From an uncultured Aquimarina sp. (GTDB taxonomy: Bacteria > Bacteroidota > Bacteroidia > Flavobacteriales > Flavobacteriaceae): a stretch of DNA of 58,224 nt. The DNA lies in the NCBI GenBank assembly GCA_947497175.1, contig CANMFM010000020.1, positions 1-58,224 of the forward strand, written 5' to 3'. The first letter of the stretch is position 1; the number at the start of each line of letters is the position of its first letter. Both the position numbers and the translations under genes were made by a program. Positions 8,111 to 17,011 of the stretch are shown one piece after another. The notes under the pieces are model-generated. The model was not told the origin of the DNA. It saw nothing but the letters and a program-made list of their open reading frames with translations, and searched no databases.

Positions 8111-9298
8111 ATGTCTTCTATATTAGAAAAAACTGAACATTTTGTTTCTGAACTTTTTGACAAAGAGCTCCCAAACTCATGTATGTATCATAATTATGAC
8201 CATACTAAAAGAGTATTTAAAAGTACAAAAGAAATTATTGATAGCCTCAATATATCTAATGAAGATAAAGAAGTTTTATTGTTAACCGCATTATTACATG
8301 ATACAGGATATTCAAAAAGTTCTTTAAACCACGAAGAGCATAGTGTGGAAATTGCAAAAGATTTTTTGGCCAGGCAAAATGTTTCAAAAGATATAATTGA
8401 TAAGGTTTCTAAGCAGATCATGGCGACCAAAATGGAACATAAACCTATTGATCTTATGGAAGAGATTATCAGAGATGCTGATGCATCTCATTTTGCCAAA
8501 GATTATTATGGTGAGACTAGTGAACTTCTAAGGCGAGAGTTTAAATTAAATAACATAAAGGATCTAGATACTTCAGAATGGTTAAAAGCAAATATAGATT
8601 TGTTTCAAAACAAGCATCATTATTACACTGATTACGCTAAAGATAATTGGGGACCAAAGAAAGAAGAAAATCTAACTAAAATGCTTGAAGAGCAAACAAG
8701 AATAAAAAAACAGAAGAAAAAAGAAAAAGAGAAAGAAAAGTTAAAAAAATTATACAAAGAAGAAAGTCCGGAAAAAGGAATACAAACCTTATTTAGAGTC
8801 ACCCTGAGAAATCACTTAAAACTTAGTGATATTGCTGATACCAAAGCCAACATACTTCTATCAGTAAATGCCATTATCATATCGCTAGCATTGTCAAATT
8901 TGATTCCTAAATTAGACAACCCATCAAACCAATACCTAATATATCCTACTCTAATCTTTCTAATTTTTAGTATTGCATCGATAATCCTATCTGTACTGGC
9001 AACAAGGCCTAATGTTACCAGTGGTGAATTTACCAGAAAAGAAATAGAGGAGAAAAAAGTGAACTTACTCTTTTTTGGTAATTTTCATAAAATGCCATTG
9101 GAAGAATATAAATGGGCTATGTCAGAGCTTATGGATGATAAGGACTATATTTATGATACGATGATTAAAGATCTTTATTTTCTTGGTAAGGTGCTTCATA
9201 AAAAATATAAAATATTACGAATAACCTACACCGTATTTATGATCGGGATCGTTTCATCTGTAGTTTCTTTTGTTATAGCCTTTAACACCCTTCAATAA
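8111..9298 (+). CDS. HD-domain phosphohydrolase fused to a PycTM (Pycsar effector, DUF5706) membrane domain
   Basis: Residues about 1-190 are an HD phosphohydrolase with H31 in YDHT, the HD pair at 63-64 and D122 in IRDAD; HD enzymes cleave phosphoesters such as cyclic or signalling nucleotides. A lysine/glutamate-rich helix (about 195-220) links this to residues 226-395, which match the DUF5706/PycTM domain: two membrane helices (about 246-265 and 276-297), the GEFTR segment, and a last helix at about 370-392. In Pycsar defence, PycTM domains disrupt the membrane when cCMP or cUMP binds. No pyrimidine cyclase gene lies nearby, so the partner nucleotide is unknown. It is a single gene, ended by the hairpin at 9317. 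Confidence 0.85.
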   Translation: MSSILEKTEHFVSELFDKELPNSCMYHNYDHTKRVFKSTKEIIDSLNISNEDKEVLLLTALLHDTGYSKSSLNHEEHSVEIAKDFLARQNVSKDIIDKVSKQIMATKMEHKPIDLMEEIIRDADASHFAKDYYGETSELLRREFKLNNIKDLDTSEWLKANIDLFQNKHHYYTDYAKDNWGPKKEENLTKMLEEQTRIKKQKKKEKEKEKLKKLYKEESPEKGIQTLFRVTLRNHLKLSDIADTKANILLSVNAIIISLALSNLIPKLDNPSNQYLIYPTLIFLIFSIASIILSVLATRPNVTSGEFTRKEIEEKKVNLLFFGNFHKMPLEEYKWAMSELMDDKDYIYDTMIKDLYFLGKVLHKKYKILRITYTVFMIGIVSSVVSFVIAFNTLQ

Positions 9299-9316
9299 TA
9301 AATTAGTATCATTAAA

Positions 9317-9342
9317 ATCCCGCACTTGGCGGGATACTTTTA
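9317..9342. terminator. Bidirectional terminator between convergent genes
   Basis: ATCCCGC (9317-9323), a 5-base loop and GCGGGAT (9329-9335) form a perfect stem with T-rich flanks on both strands. It sits between the convergent HD-PycTM and GAF genes. Confidence 0.8.
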
Positions 9343-9351
9343 CTTTTATAA

Positions 9352-11715
9352 CTAATTAAGTTCTTTCATAAGATCTTCATAGGTATAGAACTCTTTATCC
9401 TGTTCATTTTTGTGATAAAGAATATTTACACGTAACGCTTTTAGTCCTGTTACTCCCTGAAGATCATCTAACTCCACAATTTCAATTTCTTCTTCGAGAT
9501 AGTTCTTGGATTGTAAAAAGTTCAAATACTTAATGTATTCTCTTTCATCGGATCGCTGAGAATAAATGATTACCAATTTTCCTTTTTCAGTAACTCGTTG
9601 ATCTGTTCCTTTTATCATTGACTTATCCACTCGTTTTTTAACTACTTCATATCTTGCGTTATAAGTACCATCAACATCAAAACGTTTTTCATCCATTCTA
9701 AACCTCACCGATAATGATGTATTAAAAACCAATACCATTGACGCTACATCCAGAGCAACCGGCAGATCTTTTTTCATTTGATAATAGGCATTTTCCATTT
9801 CGCACATTACCTGCAACTGCCATAATCTAAGATTGTATAAATACACCTTATTAAAACTATCGTGTTTTGTGATAGACTCCCCTATGTACATATTATGCTC
9901 GACTCCATCAGATTTGAATCGTTCAAAATAATGTGGATACATACCTTGAGCTTCATCCTGTTTTTGATCTAACAATGCAGCCATTCTCTTATTGATCAGC
10001 ATTACAGATTCATCATAAGCTTTACGATGTTTGTATACTGATTTTATACCTTCATCCAAAAGATTATTATAATCCCCGATAAGGGTGTTCATCTCTTCAT
10101 TCTTTTGTTTAAGATGCTCGAATAGAGGTGTGATTTCCTTTTTGATAAAATTTATAATCTTTTGCTCACTATCGACTTGCAACTGCTCTGTAATAGAATC
10201 GACATACCTATTGGTCCTATACCTCAATTGCTCGTATATTGGCATAGGATCCGACTCTATGATTTTATTGATGACTTTAGCTATTCCAGTAAGCTGAAGC
10301 ACTAAATCTTTTTGTATTGCATGATTTCTGGCATTCGAAGAACCTTTGATATCAATTTGCCCATATAACGGATATACATCTTCAAAAACAACTTCTTTAA
10401 AAGAGACTGGTTTTTCTTCAACCATAGCACGCATAAACTGTCTTGCTTCTTGTCTAAATTTCCAATGAACACTAGGATGGATAGAAGTACATTCCTGCTG
10501 AATTATTAATTCTAATTCATTTTCTGCTTTGGCCTTAGAGCGAAGTACAGAATCTACCAAATACGGCATTACATCCTGCAACTTGTTGGCATTAATACTG
10601 TTTAACTCCTGAACATTAGGAGAAACTATTTCCAGAATCCCAAGTAATTTTCCATCACTTTTTATAGGAGCAATAATTGCGCTGTTAATGCCTTGAGCGA
10701 TCAGATTTTTATACATTTTCTCGTCTGGCGTAGACTTTTGATACTTTTTTACATCAGAAATAGCAAAATACGTTGATTTTTCAAACATAAAGTAATATGT
10801 CCCTTTACAAAGCGCGTCTTTACAATTATCTGAAAACTGATCATAAAGGATATAACTATCTATATTTTTAAAAGGGACTCTTTCAAACTTTTGATCCTCT
10901 TCAGAATAATTGCTAAAGCCTACTTTAATTTCGTGAAGGTTAAATATTGCTCTGAAAATCTGCTGAAAACTATCTACAAAATCACCTTTTGATTTATCAT
11001 ATCGAATTAAACTAGTTTTAAAATCTGATAGTGATACATCTGTAGTTACATCAAACATATTTGCCAGTACCACGCCTTTGAATATCCAACTATGAGGAGG
11101 AAATTTTTCTTTCCATATTTCGATATTATCAAAATTATCCAACAGTTCGGCTACATCTTCATCTGTAATATCTTTTGCCTTATCTGTTTTGATGATGTCA
11201 ATAAAATCACCATTATACATAATTCTATAATGCCTCATTATCCCCATTGCATCTGGGATATCATAAAAGAAGGGTCTTCTAAAATCTATGTTATAACCAT
11301 AATAATTACCTAAAATCATACTACATCCCATTATGTAATAATGGTTTTCATCTAAGTTTTTGATTTGAGGTTCAAAGTCTTCTCCCGCTACTTTTATGAT
11401 ATTTTGATAACGTTGTGTAGCTTTTAGTACCGTGTTATGAAAAGGTATTGTCGCTATTTTAATCTCATTTAGTTGTAATACCTGAGGGAATGAATCTTCT
11501 AAAATAAGATCAATTTGCGGAAGTAACTCTATGACTTTTCGTTCTTCTTTTATGCCACTGTCCAACTCTGGATATTGTTCAGCAATTGATAAAATACGAG
11601 CAGCACGTTCTCGAAGGAGTTCATTATTACCTTTTAGGCACTCCCTATAGTGATCAAAAAACTTTGAAAAGCTGATCCAAATATCTAATGGAGAATCCTG
11701 CTCTAACACCTTCAT
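9352..11715 (-). CDS. Large GAF-domain protein, function unknown
   Basis: This 787-residue soluble protein has no signal peptide or membrane helix. A GAF-like segment is visible at about residues 280-395 (SDNCKDALCKGTYYFMFEKS and SAIIAPIKSDGKLLGILEIV), so it probably binds a small ligand. The rest is largely helical with long charged stretches, and the last 130 residues have a separate alpha/beta look (KGKLVIIYSQRSDEREYIKYL). No kinase, cyclase, phosphodiesterase or DNA-binding output domain is recognisable, which is unusual for a GAF protein. A minus-strand TATTTTTG -7 box lies at 11741-11748. It is convergent with the HD-PycTM gene, so the two do not form an operon. Similar long GAF proteins occur widely in Flavobacteriia. 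Confidence 0.75.
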   Translation of the reverse strand: MKVLEQDSPLDIWISFSKFFDHYRECLKGNNELLRERAARILSIAEQYPELDSGIKEERKVIELLPQIDLILEDSFPQVLQLNEIKIATIPFHNTVLKATQRYQNIIKVAGEDFEPQIKNLDENHYYIMGCSMILGNYYGYNIDFRRPFFYDIPDAMGIMRHYRIMYNGDFIDIIKTDKAKDITDEDVAELLDNFDNIEIWKEKFPPHSWIFKGVVLANMFDVTTDVSLSDFKTSLIRYDKSKGDFVDSFQQIFRAIFNLHEIKVGFSNYSEEDQKFERVPFKNIDSYILYDQFSDNCKDALCKGTYYFMFEKSTYFAISDVKKYQKSTPDEKMYKNLIAQGINSAIIAPIKSDGKLLGILEIVSPNVQELNSINANKLQDVMPYLVDSVLRSKAKAENELELIIQQECTSIHPSVHWKFRQEARQFMRAMVEEKPVSFKEVVFEDVYPLYGQIDIKGSSNARNHAIQKDLVLQLTGIAKVINKIIESDPMPIYEQLRYRTNRYVDSITEQLQVDSEQKIINFIKKEITPLFEHLKQKNEEMNTLIGDYNNLLDEGIKSVYKHRKAYDESVMLINKRMAALLDQKQDEAQGMYPHYFERFKSDGVEHNMYIGESITKHDSFNKVYLYNLRLWQLQVMCEMENAYYQMKKDLPVALDVASMVLVFNTSLSVRFRMDEKRFDVDGTYNARYEVVKKRVDKSMIKGTDQRVTEKGKLVIIYSQRSDEREYIKYLNFLQSKNYLEEEIEIVELDDLQGVTGLKALRVNILYHKNEQDKEFYTYEDLMKELN

Positions 11716-12084
11716 AATACCCTAAAATAACTTGTGATAACAAAAATAATACAAAACCGCTGTATAATGCATTGGTATTAACAATTAATTAAATTTATGT
11801 TAATAGACAACAACAAGGTTTAACATTATAACGAATAAGGTTTTAAAATTTAGACTCATAATTTAAAAAACTTGTCAAAAGCTATGTCCCTTATTCTTAA
11901 AACACTAGCCCTATTAAATATAAGACTAAAAAGAAGTAGTATTTGTTACACCCAGATCTAAGTTTTTTTATGTTCTTTTAGAGTACTGTCTAAGTAGTGA
12001 TCACAAAATACCCCATCAAAAAGTTAATTTTTGGAGTATTTAGGTTGTATTCTGTATTTTTACCGACCACAAAATGAAAACAAC
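11716..12084. other. Intergenic region between divergent genes
   Basis: This AT-rich gap separates the leftward GAF gene from the rightward TlpA-like gene. It holds the GAF gene's -7 box (11741-11748) and an imperfect hairpin at about 12006-12042, in which AAATACCCC pairs with GGAGTATTT around an A-run and T-run. A TATTTTTA box upstream of 12085 is one mismatch from the -7 consensus. I see no gene in it. Confidence 0.4.
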
Positions 12085-13221
12085 ATGAAAAATATTGCAT
12101 TACTGGTTACAATTATTCTCTTTGCAGCCTGTAAAAAAGAAGAAAAAGGATATTCTATAACTGCCGATACAGCTGGTTTTGAAAATGGAACTGTAGTTTA
12201 TGTTAATGCTATAAGTCAATCTAACAGACCTGTTATTATTGATTCTGCAACCATTGACAATGGAAAATTTAAACTTAATTTACCTGCACCGGAAAATAGC
12301 GATTTTAACTATTTAACTTTTAAAGATGTTCCTGGTAATGTATTATTTTTAGCAGAAAACTCTCCTATTAGAATGACCATTTATAAAGATAGTCTTAGAT
12401 CATCAATAGTTGAAGGTGGCACAGAAAATAAATTATTTTTTGACTATGTCAATACTATTAAATCATATGGAGAAGAAAAAGTAAAACTAAATACTCAATA
12501 CCAGATAGCTTCAAAATTAAATGAAGCTGAAAAAGCATTAAAACTAGCCGGCAAAAGAGAACAACTCGTTGAAGATGAAAAGAACTATCGAAAAGAACTA
12601 GCAGAAAAAAACACCAACTCTTTGGTTACGGTAATGGCATTGACTGATCTTTTAAATCTGAAAGCCATCAAAGCTAATGAAGCTAAACTCAAATTTGAGG
12701 CATTGCCAGATACATTAAAAACAACTCGACTAGGTAAAAATCTGGAACGACTTATTACAAATGCAGTAGCCATGGCAAGTCAAAAAAGGATAGATATTGG
12801 TAGTGCAGCCGAAAATTTTTCTGCTCCAACTCCTGATGGAAAAAAATTATCCCTAAAAGAATCCATGGGAAAAGTGACGATAATAGATTTCTGGGCATCA
12901 TGGTGCAAGCCCTGTAGAATGGAAAATCCAAATGTAGTTAGAGTTTATAACAAATATCATAATAAAGGATTAAATATCATCGGTGTATCTCTTGACAAAA
13001 AACAAGAATCATGGACTAAGGCAATTGCAGACGATAACTTAAACTGGAATCATGTTTCTAATCTTCAGTTTTGGCAAGATCCTATTGCAAGAGCGTACGG
13101 AGTAAGATCCATACCGGCAACATTTATTTTAGATGAAAACGGAAATGTGATCGCTAAAAATCTAAGGGGGGCTGCATTAGAAAAGAAGATTTCTGAATTG
13201 CTAGATAATAAAGCATTATAA
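12085..13221 (+). CDS. TlpA-like thiol-disulfide oxidoreductase lipoprotein (DUF4369 + thioredoxin fold)
   Basis: I start this 378-residue protein at 12085, because MKNIALLVTIILFAAC is a proper lipoprotein signal with cysteine 16; an in-frame ATG 54 bases upstream would bury it. Residues about 22-110 are a DUF4369-like beta domain, followed by a helical linker. Residues about 240-378 are an AhpC/TSA-TlpA thioredoxin fold with the active site WASWCKPCRMENPN (C274 and C277) and the cis-proline segment RSIPATFILD. It should reduce or isomerise disulfides in periplasmic or surface proteins. Such DUF4369-TlpA lipoproteins are common in Bacteroidota, and the target is unknown. It is a single gene ended by the hairpin at 13245. 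Confidence 0.9.
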   Translation: MKNIALLVTIILFAACKKEEKGYSITADTAGFENGTVVYVNAISQSNRPVIIDSATIDNGKFKLNLPAPENSDFNYLTFKDVPGNVLFLAENSPIRMTIYKDSLRSSIVEGGTENKLFFDYVNTIKSYGEEKVKLNTQYQIASKLNEAEKALKLAGKREQLVEDEKNYRKELAEKNTNSLVTVMALTDLLNLKAIKANEAKLKFEALPDTLKTTRLGKNLERLITNAVAMASQKRIDIGSAAENFSAPTPDGKKLSLKESMGKVTIIDFWASWCKPCRMENPNVVRVYNKYHNKGLNIIGVSLDKKQESWTKAIADDNLNWNHVSNLQFWQDPIARAYGVRSIPATFILDENGNVIAKNLRGAALEKKISELLDNKAL

Positions 13222-13244
13222 AATATTCCCTTAAATTTTATAAG

Positions 13245-13275
13245 AAAGGTCCTTTGCAAGGGCCTTTATCATTTT
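13245..13275. terminator. Terminator between convergent TlpA-like and rhomboid genes
   Basis: AAAGGTCC (13245-13252) pairs with GGGCCTTT (13260-13267), with one G-T wobble and a 7-base loop, followed by a T-rich run. It can serve both convergent genes. Confidence 0.75.
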
Positions 13276-13281
13276 TATACT

Positions 13282-13932
13282 TTATAACTTACCTAGTCGT
13301 TGCAAAACAAACAGAATTATAATAGGAATCGCCAATAATCCAATCATGAGCAAGTTTTGCTGAAACAACCACGGAGCCAGTATTAATGTAATGACATACC
13401 CTCCCGCAGCACCACCAAAATGCGCATCGTGACCAATATTTCCGACTTTATTTTTCATTCCAAAAATAGAATATAATAAGTAACCTATACCAAATATATA
13501 TGCCGGAATTGGGATTGGTATAAACATCAAATACAAACTCATATCTGGTCTGAATAAAATACCCGCATAAATTACTCCAGAAACAGCTCCACTGGCACCA
13601 ACGGCACTATAGTAATACTCGTCTTTATGAAAAAACAATGAAAATAGGTTACCAACAAATAAACTACCAAAATAAACAATCAGAAACTTTATATCGCCCA
13701 AAAAACTTAGTACTACTGGAGCAAAAAAGTAGAGCGTAAACATATTGAAGAAAAGGTGCATCATGTCAACATGCAAAAATGCTGACGTTAGCATACGTAT
13801 TTGTTCGCCTCTTCTAATTCCACCAATATTAAATTTGTAACGCTCAAAAAAAGAAAAGTCATTAAACCCCTTTAATGACATCAATATATTAGCTCCAATA
13901 ATAATGATTACTACAATATCAAGGTTCCCCAT
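13282..13932 (-). CDS. Rhomboid family intramembrane serine protease
   Basis: Rhomboids cut transmembrane segments of other membrane proteins. I start at 13932 (MGNLDIV, 216 residues), because homologues begin there and a TATATTTG -7 box lies at 13949-13956 on this strand; an upstream in-frame ATG at 13983 would add 17 residues but would place the promoter inside the gene. Counted from that longer form, the catalytic serine is S131 in VGASGAVSG and the histidine is H188 in HFGGAAGGY. The HxxxN of the second helix is seen in MHLFFNMFTLYFF. About six membrane helices are present. The substrate is unknown. Confidence 0.9.
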   Translation of the reverse strand: MGNLDIVVIIIIGANILMSLKGFNDFSFFERYKFNIGGIRRGEQIRMLTSAFLHVDMMHLFFNMFTLYFFAPVVLSFLGDIKFLIVYFGSLFVGNLFSLFFHKDEYYYSAVGASGAVSGVIYAGILFRPDMSLYLMFIPIPIPAYIFGIGYLLYSIFGMKNKVGNIGHDAHFGGAAGGYVITLILAPWLFQQNLLMIGLLAIPIIILFVLQRLGKL

Positions 13933-14039
13933 ATCATTAATTTTTTTCCAAATATACCACATATTTTTACCCAAAAAAATCATAACATTTTGAGCTGCGT
14001 TATTAGCAAAAGTTTAAGATTTAAAAGTTCGAATAATTT

Positions 14040-14047
14040 TATCTTTG
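14040..14047 (+). promoter_or_regulatory. -7 box of the first acyltransferase copy
   Basis: TATCTTTG matches TAnnTTTG exactly and lies 21 bases before the ATG at 14069. No convincing TTG is seen at the usual distance upstream. Confidence 0.5.
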
Positions 14048-14068
14048 TAGGCTTCAATATAATTCACA

Positions 14069-14968
14069 ATGCAGTTATTAGTATATCGTCTGGTGTATCC
14101 AATATTGTGGATAATTTCAAAATTACCATGGCGCTTATTTTACGTATTTTCTTCTGGGGTTTATGTTTTTGTATATCATATTTTAGGGTATAGAAAAAAA
14201 GCAGTAACTGAGAATTTATTGCTCATTTTTCCTAAAAAAACAAAAAATGAGATTAAACAAATTCGTAAAAAATTCTATAAACACATGTGCGACATGTTTT
14301 TAGAAATGGTGAAAACCTTGTCAATTTCTAAAGAAGAATTAAGCAAACGATTTAAGATTATAAATCCAGATACCCTAAGGGCATTAGAATCAAAAAACAA
14401 AAGCATTATGGTTCTAATTGCTCATTATGCGAATTATGAATGGTCTATTGCAGTTCAGTTCTTAGGCGGTTTTCCTATAGTCGGGGTATACAAAAAACTG
14501 AGCAATAAGTATTTTGATCAACTTGTGCATAAAATTAGAGGACGCTTTGATGCACGACTCATCACAAAACATAATACTATACGAGAAATTACAAGAGATC
14601 ATATACAAGGCAAGCTATGTGCCTATGGGCTCGTTACTGATCAATCCCCCAGGCTTAAAAACACAACATACTGGACTGATTTTATGGGCATAACGGTACC
14701 TGTTTATCCCGGAGGAGAAAAAATAGCAAAGCGAATGGAGATGCCAGTGGTATATCTAAAGGTTGAAAAAATAAAAAGAGGATATTACGAAGCAGAATTT
14801 ATCACCATTGCTGCTAACCCAAAACAATGTGAGGATTACTATATTACTAAAAAGTACCTCAAACTTCTAGAATCACAAATTAACAACAAACCAGAATACT
14901 ATTTATGGACTCATAAACGATGGAAATATCGTAATGCTGAAATCCCGGAAAGTGCTATAATTAATTAA
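14069..14968 (+). CDS. LpxL/HtrB-type lysophospholipid or lipid A acyltransferase, copy 1 of 3
   Basis: This 299-residue inner-membrane enzyme belongs to the LpxL/LpxM (HtrB) acyltransferase family, which moves an acyl chain onto a lipid A precursor. One N-terminal membrane helix (about 5-35) precedes the catalytic domain. The HX4E motif is present in IAHYANYEWS, followed by the family blocks GVYKKLSNKYFD, LVTDQSP and the terminal YYLWTHKRWKYR. Two full-length paralogues follow directly. The donor chain and acceptor position cannot be told from sequence; a glycolipid or ornithine-lipid acceptor is also possible. It has its own promoter-like box. Confidence 0.88.
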   Translation: MQLLVYRLVYPILWIISKLPWRLFYVFSSGVYVFVYHILGYRKKAVTENLLLIFPKKTKNEIKQIRKKFYKHMCDMFLEMVKTLSISKEELSKRFKIINPDTLRALESKNKSIMVLIAHYANYEWSIAVQFLGGFPIVGVYKKLSNKYFDQLVHKIRGRFDARLITKHNTIREITRDHIQGKLCAYGLVTDQSPRLKNTTYWTDFMGITVPVYPGGEKIAKRMEMPVVYLKVEKIKRGYYEAEFITIAANPKQCEDYYITKKYLKLLESQINNKPEYYLWTHKRWKYRNAEIPESAIIN

Positions 14969-15103
14969 TCTGCAAACTAAATTTAGCTACATAAGCACAT
15001 GTAATTGTAAACTATTACAGGTTCTTTTTTGTTTTTCTTAACATCTATTTGTGATTTTTGATCAAATACGTGTATTTTCGTGCACAAACCCCAATCTTAT
15101 TCT

Positions 15104-16006
15104 ATGCAATTAATTACCTATAGTTTAGTTTATCCACTTTTATGGTTAATCTCTCGATTACCCTGGAAACTGTTTTATGCTTTTTCTACAGGAATTTTTT
15201 TCTTGGTGTACTATATCATTAGATATCGAAAAAAAACAGTCATTAATAATCTCGAATTAGTTTTTCCTGAGAAAACACCAAAAGAAATTAAAAGAATATG
15301 TAAAGAATTCTATAAGCATATGTGTGATATGTTTTTGGAGATGATTAAATCAATTTCGATATCAAATGAGGAAATGATACGTCGTTTTAAGGTAACGAAT
15401 ATTGACGAACTTCGAAAATTAGAAGAGAAAGGAGAAAACATCATGGTTTTTATGGCGCATTATGCAAGTTATGAATGGTCTAATGTTGTTGACTTACAAA
15501 CTAATTTTCAAGCTGTGGGTATTTATAAAAAAATAGATAATAAATACTTTGATAAATTAGTACATAGAATACGTGCCAGATTTGGATCTCGTGTCGTCAC
15601 GACCAAAGATGCAATGAAAGTGATCACCGAAGACCAATCAGAGGCCGGAGGACCATATATGTATGGACTAGTATCTGACCAATCTCCGAAAATATATAAT
15701 GCACTTTATTGGACAGACTTTATGGGTATAAAAATACCAACATTTGTGGGAGCCGAAGTTTTGGCTAGACGTTTAGATTTAAACACGTATTATTTACACG
15801 TCGAAAAAATAAAAAGAGGGTATTACGAAGCAACATTTGTACCGATTACTAAAGATTCTAAAAATAGTGAGGAGTATTCTATCGTAAAGAAATACTTAAG
15901 GTTATTAGAAACACAAATTAAGAATAAACCCGAGTATTATTTATGGTCGCACAAACGTTGGAAACATCGCGATGCAGAAATACCTGAGGGCGCAACAGTA
16001 GATTAA
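15104..16006 (+). CDS. LpxL/HtrB-type acyltransferase, copy 2 of 3
   Basis: I start at the ATG at 15104 (MQLITYS), which aligns with the starts of both sister copies; an in-frame GTG at 15080 would add eight residues and overlap a promoter box. The 300-residue protein has the same plan: an N-terminal membrane helix, the HX4E motif in MAHYASYEWS, the GIYKKIDNKYFD block, LVSDQSP and a terminal YYLWSHKRWKHR. A TTTG-N21-TATTTTCG element (15048-15080) lies upstream, so this copy may be transcribed separately. It carries a small insertion (SEAGGPYM) just before the LVSDQSP block compared with the sisters. Confidence 0.88.
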   Translation: MQLITYSLVYPLLWLISRLPWKLFYAFSTGIFFLVYYIIRYRKKTVINNLELVFPEKTPKEIKRICKEFYKHMCDMFLEMIKSISISNEEMIRRFKVTNIDELRKLEEKGENIMVFMAHYASYEWSNVVDLQTNFQAVGIYKKIDNKYFDKLVHRIRARFGSRVVTTKDAMKVITEDQSEAGGPYMYGLVSDQSPKIYNALYWTDFMGIKIPTFVGAEVLARRLDLNTYYLHVEKIKRGYYEATFVPITKDSKNSEEYSIVKKYLRLLETQIKNKPEYYLWSHKRWKHRDAEIPEGATVD

Positions 16007-16069
16007 TAGCTCTTATTGAATGTATACTGATAAATAAGGTTACCTTTATAAGCTTTTAATTATGGACTC

Positions 16070-16969
16070 ATGCAATTACTAATTTACAGTGTTACCTATC
16101 CTATTATTTTAGGAATATCTAAATTACCTTGGAGGTTATTTTATGCGTTCTCTACATGTACCTATATTTTTACCTATTATGTTATACGCTACAGAAGAAG
16201 TACGGTAACCAAAAACTTAGTGTTGGTTTTCCCGGATAAATCTAAAAAAGAAATAAAACGTATTCGAAAGGCATTCTACAAACATATGTGTGATATGTTT
16301 TTAGAAATGACAAAATCACTTTCCATTTCAAGAGAAGAACTTATTAAACGGTATAAAGTTGTTAATCTTGAAGAATTTCATGAATTCGAAAAAAAGAACA
16401 AAAGTATTATTGCTCTTATGGGCCATTATGGAAGTTTTGAATGGTCTAATGCCATTGATTTAGTGTCTATAAATCCTTGCGTTGGAATCTATAAACAAAT
16501 CAAAAACAAACATTTTGATAATCTTGCACATCGTATACGAGGCCGTTTTAACTCGAGATTAATCGCTAGTCACAAGGTAGCCAGACAGATTATTAAAGAT
16601 AAACAAGAAAACACCGTATGTGCATATGGTATGATCTCTGATCAATCTCCGAAAATTCAAAATGCTAAATATTGGACCGATTTTATGGGGGTTAAAGTTC
16701 CTATATTTCTAGGAGGAGAGTTTCTTGCTCAACGATTAGATGTTATTGTTTTATATCTTCAGGTAAAAAAAGTAAAACGAGGGCATTATGAGGTTAAATT
16801 CATTCCAATAACCGAGAATAGTAAAGAGGAAGAGAAGTATTATTCTATAAAAAAATATCTTCAATTACTTGAAGAACAAATATATGAAAAACCAGAATAT
16901 TATCTCTGGACTCATAAACGATGGAAGCATCGTAATGCGGAAAAACCTGAAGGCGCAGTGGTAGAGTAA
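16070..16969 (+). CDS. LpxL/HtrB-type acyltransferase, copy 3 of 3
   Basis: This 299-residue paralogue again has one N-terminal membrane helix and the HX4E motif, here MGHYGSFEWS, followed by GIYKQIKNKHFD, MISDQSP and YYLWTHKRWKHR. It starts at the ATG equivalent to the other copies (MQLLIYS). The box TACCTTTA (16041-16048) is one base off the -7 consensus. The G-for-A change before the catalytic histidine and the F-for-Y change after it are the main differences near the active site, so acceptor or chain choice may differ from the first two copies. It is convergent with glmM. Confidence 0.88.
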   Translation: MQLLIYSVTYPIILGISKLPWRLFYAFSTCTYIFTYYVIRYRRSTVTKNLVLVFPDKSKKEIKRIRKAFYKHMCDMFLEMTKSLSISREELIKRYKVVNLEEFHEFEKKNKSIIALMGHYGSFEWSNAIDLVSINPCVGIYKQIKNKHFDNLAHRIRGRFNSRLIASHKVARQIIKDKQENTVCAYGMISDQSPKIQNAKYWTDFMGVKVPIFLGGEFLAQRLDVIVLYLQVKKVKRGHYEVKFIPITENSKEEEKYYSIKKYLQLLEEQIYEKPEYYLWTHKRWKHRNAEKPEGAVVE

Positions 16970-16970
16970 T

Positions 16971-17001
16971 ATACCAGGCAGAGATTCGATCTACCCGGTA
17001 T
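16971..17001. terminator. Imperfect hairpin between convergent genes
   Basis: ATACC-A-GG-C-AGA on the left pairs with TCT-A-CC-C-GGTAT on the right, leaving two single mismatches and a short loop. It sits between the convergent third acyltransferase and glmM genes. There is no T-run of note, so the terminator role is a guess from position. Confidence 0.45.
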
Positions 17002-17011
17002 ATTTGGATAT

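Noticed and set aside
8111..11715. HD-PycTM and GAF genes as a two-gene signalling or defence operon
   Set aside because: The genes are convergent and separated by a bidirectional terminator, so they cannot share a transcript, and no cyclase or other defence gene is near.
12031..12084. A longer N-terminus for the TlpA-like lipoprotein
   Set aside because: The extra 18 residues would bury the lipoprotein signal, and the ATG at 12085 gives a normal one.
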